From Puffinus mauretanicus (lineage: Eukaryota; Chordata; Aves; Procellariiformes; Procellariidae), in contig JAJKFH010000864.1 of NCBI GenBank assembly GCA_023333565.1, positions 186,001 through 250,000 of the forward strand: a DNA stretch of 64,000 bases, given 5' to 3'. The number at the start of each line of letters is the position of its first letter. Positions within the stretch are counted from its first letter, which is position 1. Under the pieces are notes generated by a model that was not told the DNA's origin, ran no database searches, and was given only the letters and a program-made list of their open reading frames with translations. This document shows, one piece after another, positions 1 through 12,600 of the stretch. The position numbers were made by a program, and so were the translations under genes.

Positions 1-3000
1 AGGTGGTGATGGCGAGGGTGGCTCACTGCCGTGCACCACGGCAGCCCCAAACTGTCGAGGTGTTAGAGCATGAGAGGACATGCACTTCCAGCGTGCACTG
101 CCGGCAGCGTGTGTCCGGACTCCGGCTTGCTGGCTGAGCGTGGGGCTGGTGTGATGGCAAAGAAGGGCTTGGGATGAACATGGCAGGTGGGTGAAGAGAT
201 GCAGCTAGGTCACAGTTAGCGATGCTGGGGAGAGAGCTGGGGAGACAGATTGTGTGTCAGCATGAATGATCGTGGTGGGTGGTGAAGGAAAGGACAGTGA
301 CACATTTTTTCCTGCACACATGCACGGCCTGACGGAGAACCAGGAATTGCTGTTATCAGCACCCAAGATACCTTCAAAGACAACTGAGCAAATTAAGTTT
401 GAAATGCCCTGCTATAATATTTTCCCAGTGCCTCTTGCTCCCAGAGCACACATTAGGACCAAAGTTCATTTTCTCTCACTGAAAAATCCTGACATATATG
501 GGATAAAGTACTGCGTACTAGGATTTCATTACATAACTAAGAATTCACTGTTGGAGCTGAAGTTATTATTTAAGAGTTGTGCTCTCATGAAAAGGCTTTT
601 TCTCATCTTTAAATCTTTTAATGATGTGTTTTTCGTTCAGTTTGTTATAAGGAAATTACTTGAGTTGTCTCAATAGAAGTTTAAGCAGTCTTTATTCTGT
701 AACTAAGAGGATGCACAAGAACAAATAATTCCGAAGATATATATCAAGTGTGTGCAAACTCTACAGAATCATCTGTTTTGAAGCAATTTTGTAAAACCAC
801 TTAAAATCATATAGTGAGACATAAGTCTTATAAAAGAAACAGGTAAAACGAATTTAAAATACGCAGAATGAACTTAATTTGTGCTTGTTTGAGAACATTT
901 AGTACTAAGAGATTTTAAAACAGAATGAGTAATATTTACAAGCGGCTTGCTCACTCTCCTCTTAACACTTCCAGCATTTCTGTAATGGAGACAAATTTCT
1001 GAAAAATTGTTAATGTTTTGTAATGAGTTGTATGAGTATAGAGGAAAAAGTGGCTCCTCTATTCACTCGGTCGTAGCATGGAGAGCAGGATGGCCATCTC
1101 TGTGTAGGCTCACGTACCTTACCAAGGCCTTATGGAGAAATCTTGGCCAACACTAGCATTATAGCCAGGCCTGTAGTTCCCCAAATAAGCTCATGCATAC
1201 GTGCCCTGCAATATAGCTCTGAGGAGATGGTCAGGGCTCCCTGCTGTGGAGGAAAATCTTCACACAAACTCAGAGTAATCCAGCCCAGGAAAGCCAGGGT
1301 ACCAGATACTTTTCAGTGATTTAGAGGCACAGGATTCACTGGTAATAGGCAAAGAAGAGACATTCAGTTTTTATTGCTTGATAGGGCTTAACTTGTTTGG
1401 TTTAGCCGAACGTATAGCACAAACCATAATGCCTTACCAGATACGCTGTGTTAAAGCCTGGAGACTTTTGTTGTACTGAAGCGTGAGAGTTCTCAGGAAA
1501 TTAAACTGTGCACCAGACAGAAAATAGAAGAAACCAGAAGTGTCAGCAGTGCACAGGCCAGTGTAATAGCAAAGGAGTGGGTACCTGGGCTGGGCAGCAG
1601 CCATCCTCTGCTCCCATTCCGCAGCTGAGTAAGGGGCAGTCCAGCATCTTCCTGTGCTAAAAGTGCTTTGAATTCTGGACCAAGTTGTACCTGGAAATAG
1701 ATGTGCATGCACAGCACCTACAGAAAGCATGTGGTGCAGGTTCTCTGGCCATCCCTGCTGTAGCCCCTGTCTTGAAGGAGTCCTCAATGGCCACATCAAA
1801 CCGATTCTTGATCTACACGTGGCTCATGAGCAATGGATATGTCACCTCCAGCCTGAATAAATCTCTCCATGTAGAGAGACACATGGAGATACGTAGCTTG
1901 CCCCAAGACCTTGCTCGAATTCTCCCGAAAAAGAGAATGCCCTCCATCCCTGTGCACCCAGCATTGTCTGTCGTGTCTCTGTGGCCTCGGACATTTCTGT
2001 GACATTGTCTGTGCTTTGCACGTGGCCAGCTGCCCTGTGTGCCATCCCTGTCCCTGCACCAGGTGGGCATTCAGACAGCTCTGTGTCTTTGTGAGTAAGG
2101 TATGAATATCTTCCTCACAAAAAAGCATATGGAGGCAGGAGTTTAATCTCTTTGTATTGAAAAATTAGGACAGGCATAGATGATCTATTAGGTGCTACCA
2201 GGAGGTGAACAAATTAAAATGTAAGAGTCATGACCATGTCAGACTTTCTAGTCTAATTCTTGCCTTGAGCCAACTCAATTATACTCTCTGGTGAGCTGCT
2301 CTATGGGCACGAGTAATTATAATCCCTGATACACAAAAACGTGTATCTCTCATTATAATGAAGCACAGAAGTAAACAAAAATAAAAGGACTAGAACTAAA
2401 TGTTCAGAATGTCATTTATATGCTCGGCTTTAGTCAGTCAGCTCAAGTTTTACGTAACAAGGAAGTCTACATGTGGAAATTTGGCCTTATAAGTGGAGTT
2501 TGTGTGAAGAGTAGTCATTAGAGATATCTGTCCAATACCTGAAAAGAAAATGGTTATTCAGTTCAAATATTTTATTAGGTAGTAATCAAAGTGAGAAATT
2601 TGCTTCTAAAGTTAAAATACAATTCTGTGCTCACATTTCTGTGGTAACTAGCTCAGTAGCATTAAATAATTCAATATTGCAGCCCTATTTCATTAAAATC
2701 CTAAAGCACTTACCAAAAAATAAGTACAAAATTATAAAATTCTCGTGACTAAATATAGTTAGTTACTGTAGACTCCTCTTAGAGTCAGTGCAGATCTAGG
2801 GAGCAACTCAGTTCATCCTAGAGCAGATGTCTTAAATATACTGCAGCTATGTGTATTTAATCAAAAGAATCTACCCTAGCAATACAAAAAGTTTAGACTT
2901 AGAAATCCCATCTCCATGCATTCAGATTTCATTAAAATAAATCTGTTACCAAACTTTCTAAGTATCCACAAAGTGTAAAGCTTACCAAGCAAAAAGCTGC

Positions 3001-3181
3001 AGTGGAAACCCGTGCTGGCCACCCAACTGTCAAGACAGATTTGGAGATTAGTCAGTTCGGGTTAGTCTGATTTTTCTGTTTTTGTAGGGAAATCGACTAC
3101 ATGGCTACATAAATTCACATCATTCCCAGCGTTTCCATGTTTCCTTACCTGAAAGAACATGGCACTGAAACATGTACGTGG
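1..3181. other. Gene-poor sequence, nothing assignable
   Basis: The first 260 bases are moderately GC-rich and contain a small stem, TGCCGTG/CACGGCA at 28-44; the rest is AT-rich. Short open frames (for example 266-676 and overlapping frames at 1434-2128) have no recognisable domain, no splice context and no codon pattern of a real gene. Confidence 0.6.
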
Positions 3182-3248
3182 TGGAAATCCTGGTTCCACT
3201 GAAGTCAAAGGGAACGTTTCCTTGATTTCAGAAACGCCAGGATTTCAC
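3182..3248. repeat. Imperfect foldback (inverted-repeat) relic
   Basis: The left arm 3182-3214 and right arm 3218-3248 are reverse complements over about 30 bases with a few mismatches and gaps, almost without a loop. The arm contains CCACTGAAGTCAAAGGG, which resembles a palindromic motif (CACTGAAGTCAATGGG) that I recall as common in sauropsid genomes. It is probably the remnant of an old non-autonomous element. Confidence 0.62.
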
Positions 3249-3654
3249 CCAGGGACAAGGATGGTTGTGCCATGTCACCACAGATCTGCACAGGGAATGA
3301 AGAAAATCCCCCAAACTTCAAAACAAAACCAAACAACCCCCTCTTTTCACTTTCCATCAAGGCATCTGCAGGCAACTCTGTCGGAGGGAACAGGGTGTCT
3401 TGTGCTTGAAACGTGAACAAAGCAACGAGTGCTGGAGTTCAGCGATGACTCACATCTGGCAGCGCGTATTCCTGTCACTTCTGAGCGGCACTGCCCTGCA
3501 CCGCTCCACGGAAACATTTGAAATGATGTGGGAGATATTTTATATGGAGAAGCAAAGCACTCTGTACGTGACTCACAAAGATCTCATTATTAGTTTATCC
3601 CTTATTCAAATTACTCTTTAGATCAAGATTGTATTAATACTTATAATTAATTGG

Positions 3655-3790
3655 CCTTACATAATGCTTTTAATCCAAGTATCTCACCACGCTTCTTGAG
3701 CATTATCTAATTAAGCTAGTCACAATATCTCTGTGAGGTAGTCAAGGAATCTGTGTGGCTCATTTCATCCACCGCCAAGAAGCAGTCACC
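3655..3790 (+). mobile_element. Ancient L2/MIR-like 3' tail relic
   Basis: GAGCATTATCTAATTAAGC, then TCACAATATCTCTGTGAGGTAG, then a TCATTTCATCC...AGAAGCAG segment follow the order of the conserved L2/MIR 3' core (GCATTATCTCATTTAATCC, CTCACAACAACCCTGTGAGG, then the CCCATTTTACAGATG block). It is strongly diverged, as expected for relics that predate birds. Confidence 0.5.
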
Positions 3791-4231
3791 TCTGGGTCAA
3801 GTAAGGCAGCTGTTCAATAATGCATAGCGGCATTGTGCCATGCTTTGGGAGAGGAAGTGAGAAATAGCATCCCTCATTGGAACTACAGGGGGATTAAGGG
3901 AGGAAAATGTAATTATCTGTAATTTCAGATTTAAAGGTGATAACTCGTCTTTTCCTCTGAAGATTGTCAAAGGCTTTTTAATGTCCAGTTGTTTTTTTAG
4001 CTCATGGTACAGATGTCTCATAAAATACCACAGGTCCTCTGGTACCCTCTGGTCAGAGACTGAGAGGAGTGCCTTACCATGTCGTGATTTCATGACCTAT
4101 TTTACTTTGAAATTCTATATCTACACATAGCATTTACTTGCCCAAAGTAAATAGCTAGTGTGATTCTTTGATTGAAACCTTTAAGCAACTGCCAATATTT
4201 AACATTTCTCCCTACAAGGCTTATTTCAAGT

Positions 4232-4300
4232 AGTGTTATTATCCCCGCTGTACAGAAAGAAACTGAAGCACTGGGAAAATAAATTATTTTCCTCTACATA
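4232..4300 (+). mobile_element. Second ancient L2/MIR-like 3' tail relic
   Basis: TATTATCCCCGCTGTACAG, then AAAGAAACTGAAGCACTGGG, closely follow the widely shared L2/MIR tail (TATTATCCCCATTTTACAG, then GAGGAAACTGAGGCACAG). It is about 0.5 kb from a similar relic in the same orientation and could be the same original insertion or a second one. Confidence 0.58.
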
Positions 4301-7300
4301 CTGAGAAAGGCAGTGATTAAAAGGTCATCAAATCTTATTTTCCAGGCCTATATTAGTTTGCTAAGCTCTCACTCATCCTTCTTTCTGCCTGTTAAAATAT
4401 CCCTAATGTTCAGTCTGTATGACAAACTCTTTCTGTATTTTTGATACCCTTGATTAAAATACAGCTCCAACACAGCGTCTAAAATATTCTGCCTAACAGG
4501 AGAGGTTGTGCGTATCCATTCTTATTTGTTCCTCTACTAAAACAAGATTTAAACAAAAAAACCTACTAACCCCACTGATGCAGAAGCTCCCCAAGTGTCT
4601 TTTGGACAACTGCCCCCCAAAGCAGGAGCGCCCTGTCTGTGCCTACTGCTGCTTCAGCCCAGACCCATCCCCGTGGGGAAATGCAGAAGGCACCGGTCAC
4701 CCAGGCTGTTCAGGGCTTCACAGGCTGAGGCAGGTGGGACACCAGCGTCAGGAGTCTGCCAGAGGGGGACAAATGACTTCATGTGCAATTCCCTCTTCTC
4801 GGGAAGGGGCAGGAGGAGCAATCCCATGGACGGGATAGTCACTGAAGACAGCTCTAAACTTTCCACAGGTTCTTGCAGCCAGATCAAGCTGTAGTGATCT
4901 CCTGTAACCTCCTCTGTAGCAGAGAAAACAGCAGATATCACTAAGGAATTTTTGCATACGATAAAAACCTGATCTTAATTTAGATGCTGAGAGACAAAGG
5001 ATCCACTGTGTCTCTAGATAAAGAATTGGAATGGAAAATTACACTTACCACTGAATAGCAGAGATTTTACTGAATCTCTGGCCACTCAGTCTCAATTATA
5101 AGAAAACATGTCCCTTGTAGGTTTTATAAACAAGTTTGCTGAGACTGGGGAGGAGCCTGAGAATCCCAGATATTTTTGCCAGGGCCTAGAAAAGCAAAGA
5201 GGGCCGGAAAATTCACCTTTCTCCATCCTGCTCATATATAGCCATTTTTCAGACCTTAGATTTCATGTGAATATCGTTTTTTTCAGTTCCTCTGTAACAG
5301 AATGTGTATTCTTATGAAGCAAGAAAATGGAGAAAAATTATAAGGAACATCCTAAGGATTCCTGATGATTATTAAATTTTGAGAAAGCACAGCCACTACT
5401 GTAGCACCTGGAAGATACAGGTCTTAAAACACATAGAAAATTATATAAAAACATCTATAAACCCAGTATTTTCACTATCTAGTAATGATATAATCTGCAG
5501 TGACTTATACCATCCTCCATTTTAAGAAAACTGTGAGAACTGACATACATTATTATTGTCAAGGGAGCAGATAGCTGACATGACCGTTCCCAAGATGAAA
5601 ACACCTTTGCAAGATGACATTTAAGTAGAGCTCCTAGGAGGGCGAAAATTCCAGTTCTTGGATGATTTAATTTCTCCCCAAATCTTGACGCTTTCAGAAT
5701 CTTTATGAAAGAACCATTCTAGAAAAAAAAAATCCATCAAAGTTCATTTTTCCAGTTTTTTGATTATAGAATAATTACAATTTTGAAACAAAGTAATTCC
5801 TGAAGGGAAAAAATACAAAGAAATATTTCAGTCTGCAAGAGTATTGTAACAAAAAGTTCTGACATGCTCAATCTATTTCTATGTTATTTGGGTTAAAATT
5901 AACACAGTTTCACATTTCACCACAGCAGAACATCTGTCAAAGTTTTAATAGCTTTTGTTGTGTTCTTTAAGCAACTTCACTCACTTTAAATAAAAAAAAT
6001 GATACTCTTTATTTCAGGAAGGATTCTTTAAAAAGGAAGTTAAATTCTCTTTCCAATTACACCCAAAAGTATCCACATCTCCTTCACAGTAGCTAATAAA
6101 TTCCCGATGACTGTATTAATCGTGTTCACTATGGTGTGCGTCATGAACAGCTGTAGCTTCACGGTCACAGTGGCTGCACTTATATTTTCTTTTTAGAAAA
6201 ATGCATGCCCTTTCTCCTCAAGAGAGAGAAAGAACAACTCTAGAGTCAGCTACTAATAGCTCAAAAATGCTGGATTCATGGCATTGCAGGCCAGGGAAAC
6301 ACGCATTGAGGGGGGGATGAAGTTAACTTCAGGGGGCTAAAAGTTAGACAAGTCAAGGTTGAGCTCTCATAGGGTGATGAGGGATGTGGCCTCCCAGGTG
6401 ATTCATCTCACTCCAAATGAGGTACTTAATTACACACCTTCCCCAAGTCAGGGAAAATAATTGCGAGTTGGAAATTCGTGTTGTTCTCTGCTGATACTAA
6501 AGGGAGCAAAAGGTAACTAACTCACTCCTTGATAACTAACTTTGTCTAAATTTTGGTGAGATGATCCTACCATAAGTGCCTACAATTATCTTCAAATACT
6601 GTTTTTAAACTGCTTATGGATTTTGATAACCATTCCTAAAACCGACAGGAAGCCATCCAGCCTGGGCAAGTGCCAGGGATTATATGCCTAAGGGTGATGC
6701 TAGAGAGTGACATGAGCAATGCTAAGTGTGCAGCGACAGTGTATTATAAAGTCATATTTCAGGTTTAATTCTTCAAACAATATTGCATTTGAGTGAATGA
6801 ATGAATAAACAAATGTATTATTTGAATATTGCTATAACTGTACCTGCTGAGGTACATAAAGTGGATGAAACATCAAAGCACAGTAGATATAACGAAACAC
6901 AGCGCCATAACCAAAGCAGAATGACTCGATCTCTTGGCTTGGCACAGATTTTTGAATACTTTGCTATATGCAGAGCATATGAGACCTTCGATCTTATTTG
7001 CATGAATTTATACAAGAAGTGAAAGTATTCTTTAGAGCCAGGTTTAGGTTTTAAATGTCTGTGTGCTAGTGCAAAAATCTAGCTGAAGCAATCAGTTGTT
7101 GTTAGAAATGTTAAATGAAAGTATTGCTTCGTGTCAGTTAAATGAAAGTATTGCTGCTCTGTTAGGATGTAGAGGCACTTAGGGAGAAAAGTGTAGACAA
7201 CCAGCTGCACTGATACAAAGGGACTGAACTCTCCTCTTAACAGTGTTGACACATCACGGCTGGCAGAATAGCAGAAACACCTAAATTAAAAGTTAATTTG

Positions 7301-8689
7301 TGTATCTCCACATTGTGCGGCAGTCTGACATATTCTAAGTTGCCTTCAGTGGGACTGCACAGATGTTACAGAGGAAACAGTAAGCCAGTTCTCATAACTT
7401 TACAGCATATGTTTTGCTCAGATTTGCTGAGCATTTGCTTGGCTTTACTAGCCAAATTCAAAATGCATGAAATGTCAGTGATTTCTCTCCAGTTGTAACC
7501 ATTTACCCCATGGCAAAATTGGATTCACTGGTAGAAAGGGAAAAAAACAGGTGATGGGGGAATGTAAACAAGAGAAAAACAATGGAGATTCTCCTAGAAA
7601 AATGTTCAAGAGAGTTATTTGCACTGAAACAATAAAGGGCATCTCAAATGCTAAACAGTTCAACATCCTACCCAATAAACCATACTTAACCGACTATACA
7701 AATTAAGACCATTATAAATAAATTCAGCCCCTCCCCATAGAGTGTTAATCAAATATAGAATCAAGACAGACGGAACCCCAAGTACAAAAAGAAACATCTC
7801 GTTTCTCAGTCCCACTCAGTCAACCAGGAGAACAGATGGCCCTTAATAGCATGCCCTGAAACATCTAATTACATGGGAAACTTTGTATAGTTTTTCTGGA
7901 CTTTTAATTGGCCCCCCAACTGTGTGTGAAAAGAGCCAAATGTTTTAATAGATTAAATAATAAATATAAAGATAGACTGTGTTACAGCATATACAAGACA
8001 TTGCTGGGTTATTGTTCATGTGGATTTAAAAAATATGGCAGTGCAGGGAGGGATTCAGCCCTGCGAGTCCAGACTGCCATGCAAACAAGCTACATTCATT
8101 TCTTTGGAAGTCTTCCTCATAACAAGTTGGATATCTTGCCATCCCACAAAATAGAAACAACAAGATGTGTATGATAACAGATTTAGGGTCACTAAGAATT
8201 TAGCCTATATAAATGACATGAGAGGAGCCATGGCCAGTAACTATAGCAACCAATAAAACCCTAAGAGGAGAGGGGAATGGACATTACACATCAGCACGCC
8301 AAACTGAAATGTAACAATATAACTAAAAGATTATATTGGGAAGATCTAATTACTGAAATAATAAAATGTTTTATTTATATTATTAAAAGAATTGATGTAT
8401 ACTTAATGACTGAGATGTAGTTAAGTACCTAAACAGTAGCAAAACAACGTATAATCAAGTTCACAAACTCTTGTTAACAAACAACAGACACAGAAACTAA
8501 GCATTAAGTGAGGCAAGAAAAAATCAGCAACAGCAAATGTGTTTTTCAGTGTGTGCTGAATTCAGAGACTTATCTAGAGATATAGGATCTATACCTCTAT
8601 GCCCAAAACCTTGTATAATGTTTCCCTCTAGTAATAGAGGCCATAGGAGATCATCGGAGTTCTGCTATTTTGGTCAATCGCATAATTTC
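4301..8689. other. Gene-poor sequence with small duplications only
   Basis: AT-rich DNA with no supportable gene. The only structures I could name are the 19-bp direct repeat at 7110-7155 and scattered A/T runs. Open frames here are under about 110 codons and unlike known proteins. Confidence 0.6.
7110..7155. repeat. Direct repeat of 19 bp at a 27-bp period
   Basis: GTTAAATGAAAGTATTGCT occurs at 7110-7128 and, identical, at 7137-7155, separated by 8 bases. It is probably a small local duplication; no gene or known element is associated with it. Confidence 0.9.
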
Positions 8690-8940
8690 ATCCAGGTTGT
8701 GATCATGCTGTTTAACCACATTAAATTTTGTGCTGCAATTAGAAAAGCTGTTCCAAAATGTTGTTGCTGCGATGCTTAGAAACCTTCTTTTCAGGATAAA
8801 TTTATTAATGGCCAGCTTATACCCATTTGTTCTTGTGCCAGCAGTGGCTATTAGTTCAAATAGCTTTTCTCTGGTGTATTGACACGCAATATTATAGACA
8901 CGCAACATTTTGTTAGGCTGTGAAAGGCAAGGTCCTCTCA
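8690..8940 (-). mobile_element. Ancient CR1-type LINE, 3'-proximal half (split copy)
   Basis: Read on the plus strand, 8750-8885 resembles the complement of the conserved 3' part of old CR1 elements: TAAATTTATTAATGGCCAG at 8797 followed by TTATACCCATTTGTTCTTGTGCC at about 8818 when read in full. It is highly diverged. The same old element appears to resume at about 9331, after the younger CR1 that starts at 8947. Confidence 0.7.
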
Positions 8941-8946
8941 GAAGAC

Positions 8947-9330
8947 GGAATCACAGAATAGTTTTGGTTGGAAGGGACCTTTAAAGGTCATCTAGTCCAA
9001 CCCGCCTGCCATGGGCAGGGGCATCTTTCACTAGATCAGGTTGCTCAAAGCCCCTTCCAACCTGGCCTTGAACACTTCCAGGGAGGGGGCATCCACAACT
9101 TCTCTGGGTAACCTGTTCCAGTGCCTCACCACCCTCATTGTAAAGAATTTCTTCCTTATATCTAATCTAAATCTACCCTTTTTTACAAGCCCCCTCTAAG
9201 TACTGAAAGGCTGCAATAAGGTCTCCCCAGAGCCTTCTCTTCTCTAGGCTGAACAACCCCAACTCTTCCAGCCTTTCCTCATAGGAGAGGTGTTCCAGCC
9301 CTCTGATCATTTGATAACCTTTCTTCCCCC
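8947..9330 (-). mobile_element. CR1 3' fragment, minus strand, nested in an older CR1
   Basis: The plus strand starts AATCACAGAATAGTTTTGG, then GGAAGGGACCTTTAAAGGTC, the complement of a CR1 3' end, and continues into the C-terminal ORF2 region (AGGCTGAACAACCCCAACTC near 9247). It is nearly the same subfamily as the copy at 27349 but lacks about 65 bp corresponding to 27594-27659, with the break near 9185. It is 5'-truncated after CTCTGATCATTTG at about 9300-9312; the exact junction with old CR1 sequence is uncertain. Confidence 0.92.
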
Positions 9331-9665
9331 TAATTATCTTAGAAGTCTTTCTCTGCTTTTCAGCATGTTTAATTCACTTGTGTAACCAGCTATAATTGTA
9401 CGTTAATCTCCAGGTAAACTCTTGCTAGAGTACTGTTTAGTACTTCCCTATCCTCAAGGATATATTTTCTTTTAATATGGCTGCATCACATCAGTCTATC
9501 ACAGGATCGCTACCAGCTATCCATTTTTTTGGGGTCTATTGTTCCAACAAGTGAGCTAATTTACTGCAGAAATTCTAGAAACTACTCTTTAATCCTTGGC
9601 CTTGTGTTTTGTGCTACTGAATGTTGTCTCATTTCTATTAACTCAATCATCAACTCAACTCATCA
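9331..9665 (-). mobile_element. Ancient CR1-type LINE, 5'-ward half (split copy)
   Basis: Past the younger CR1, sequence resembling the complement of old CR1 reverse-transcriptase C terminus resumes: AGTCTTTCTCTGCTTTTC near 9343, ATGGCTGCATCACATCAGT near 9478 and a stretch around 9566-9660. Relative to the remembered consensus, about 80 bp between the two old halves seem missing at the insertion point. Faint similarity may continue to about 10,130, but I do not claim it. Confidence 0.6.
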
Positions 9666-12600
9666 TGGTGCAGAAACCTATATCCCAGTTATGGTTGTTA
9701 TTCCATTATGCTTCTTATTCCTGTATATGTGGCTATGTGGTAATAACTGAGCCTTATCATTATTATTTATACATGTCCTCCAGCATATATGTGGAAAATT
9801 GTAATCCCAGTAATAAGAATTTATAGAAATATAGAGATCTCTATTCACCTGTCTTCAGGATCTGTGGCAGTACTTCAAGGACTGCCTCAGTGAAATCTCT
9901 TTTGCAATCCTTCCAGAACACAACTGACCAAAATCCCTTCTGTTTTCATCCATCTAACCTTTATTTCACTGCTGGTTACTATCATGGTGATTCTCAGCCC
10001 CACCAATTTAATCTTATCTTTCCCGGACAGCACACACCTATTTTCCATTGATGATTGTAATTTCATTATGCTTCTTGTTGCTGTACAGGAAAGAATCAAG
10101 TGCTTTTAAAAGATCCAGACTGATCAGCAGTATTTTACACAGAAAGACAACAGGCGATCCTGGCCGTAAGGTCTATTGTGCTAAACTGAAAGCAAATCCT
10201 GTTCTGCACAGGTGCAAAGTGTTACAGAGATGAAATAACCATGTAGAAGGTATAATGCCTAAAATGATAGTGCTTCCTCTTTTGGTTTGTATAGTTAGCC
10301 AGTATGACACACCTTGTTAGCTATCTTTGCTATCTCCTTATCTCTGTTCGCAGGGGAATCTCGTTGAATCTCTGTTTACAGTTGTCCATAAAGGTTTTTT
10401 TTTCCTCTTAAACAGAGTAAAAATCTTATGGAGCAAGAAAATTTACAGTGCTAGGTCTATTACCAGCCAGCACTTAACTCAAGAGTTCCCTCTCTGGGTA
10501 GTACCTCAGATGTTTTCTGAACTATCTGTGGTGGTTTGTCCCTGAGGTTCCTAATGCTCATTGCCCAAATACTGGGACTCTCTATAAACTCCACTCCCTG
10601 CCCTTTCATGCAGATCCTAGTTGCTACCTGCATATGGACTATAACTTTGCAAAAAGCCTGGCTTTCAGGCACTGCCCCCTCAGGCCCATTTCAGGCACTT
10701 CTACCATGAAAGAGCTAAATTGCATTTGATGAGGTTGCCAGACCCCACTCCCCACCCCTCCCTGGGGATTTTGTCCAGCTGCAGTTCTGCAATGCATACC
10801 CAAGCGCTCAGTAGACGAGATGGTTATGTCTATACCAGTAAACATACCAGTCCCAAGGTCCGCTCACAAATCCCCAGGCCAGCTGGCTTTGACTGGCTGT
10901 ACCCATACTGTTCATTTTTCTCAGCCTCCAAAACGGTGTGGCCACGTCCAAGCTGCCTGTTGGAAACGGACCCTGGCACGGGCCAGCCTGTGCTGTGGAG
11001 CTGCTCAGGAGGGCACTAGTTCGCTCAGATCAAAATGTGCCAGGGACTGGTTTAACGATTCATCCGTGCATACATTTGATTGCATCGGTTTAAATTATCA
11101 TTGAAGACAGCCACAATGATGCTCATATTCTTACTTTTCAGTTACAGCACCCATATGCATGTATTTTCCTTTGTGCTCCTGAGAATTACCCCTTCTCAGG
11201 GTTGGATATTAGAAGTAGTGCCAAAACCTTTATTTGCAGCTATCAGAAGACCCGGGAGTTCAAGAACTTCTAAGATTATAGCTCCTGAAGTACAGACATT
11301 TATGCCTAGCAATTAGCATTTTTGGGTCCCCAGTGCAGAGGCCTGTGGGGTTTACCCCTTTGTGTAATGATTTCCAGAGCCTGGAACAACAAAGACAGCT
11401 GCATTTAAAAGTGTAAAGAGTTAAAAAGTAACTTCTCTACTCTTTAAGTATCATGACAACTGCACTGCTAGAGGCAGAGCTGTACTATTGGAAGTCTTCC
11501 AGGGTGAAGAAATAGAATAAGAAATAGGACAAAAGAAGTAGCATTAGAGAACCACAAAGCCCCATATTACTCACAGGATGCTTGCTCTGCAAGATGTCCA
11601 AAGGAAAGAAGATTGCTGAAGTGATGGCAAAAGGGGGAGGTAGAGAAAAGCTGAGCTTGGGGGAAAGAAAACTAGTATCAGCAATCCCAGGAGCTTCAAA
11701 ATACTTAGATGCATTTTCCAAGTTGTCCTGTTCTTATGCTGAAGGGAGAGCCAGACCATGGGAATTCAAATAAGGAAATTTTGAAGCAGTCAGAAAGGGC
11801 CATGAGAAAGCAAATTATAGATAAGAAAAGAAGAAAGTTATTTGGAAATACTATTTTGCATGATAATGGACAAGCCAAATAACATTCTGGATGAAATCAC
11901 CTTACACAAATAGGGAAGGTGAAACACAGTTGAATACAGTCCTAACTAAGATGACTACTTCTGATAAGTATTCAGCACAGAGGATTGCAAGTTCATAAAA
12001 AAAAACAACAGAAAGCACATCTCAGAGACACCTACATGTGTGATCACTGTTTAACCAATCAAGCAGATGAATAAATCAAGTGAAGATTAAGTATATAAAA
12101 ATTCTTACCATTAGATTAGAAAAAGAACAGAAAAAAATCTGTTTGCAAGAGGATAGAAATATGAAGGAGCCTTCTTTGTAAAACGGTGAAAACAGTTCTT
12201 AACTAGCAATACATAGCGTAGTTCTGCAGGTAGTTATTCTGCATTTAAATTAGATGTATGCAGCAGTTAGGAGCTGCTGTCAAAACAGGATAAGCCATCT
12301 GGGTAGTGTGACAATTTGTTTGCTACTTCCTATCTAGTTGTGTATTTGCTTTACAGTTTTTTTAGTTTTCATTCCATATCTCCACAACTTCTCGCCTATA
12401 AAAATAGGTAGATTGAGGCAGAGGTATTGTTTACTGGATGCTTATTACAGGGTGGCTGTTAAACAAACTGATTAGGGTTTCAGAAACAATAACACAACTA
12501 ATCTAGATCAAGGCACAAGGTCACGTAGTCAAATTAAGCCTCGTTTCCTGTGGTTTTCAATGGTTACCTCTGGGCTTTCAAATTAGACTAGACAAGGAAT

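Noticed and set aside
266..676. Plus-strand frame of 136 codons near the window start
   Set aside because: No domain, AT-driven composition and no exon signals that I could support.
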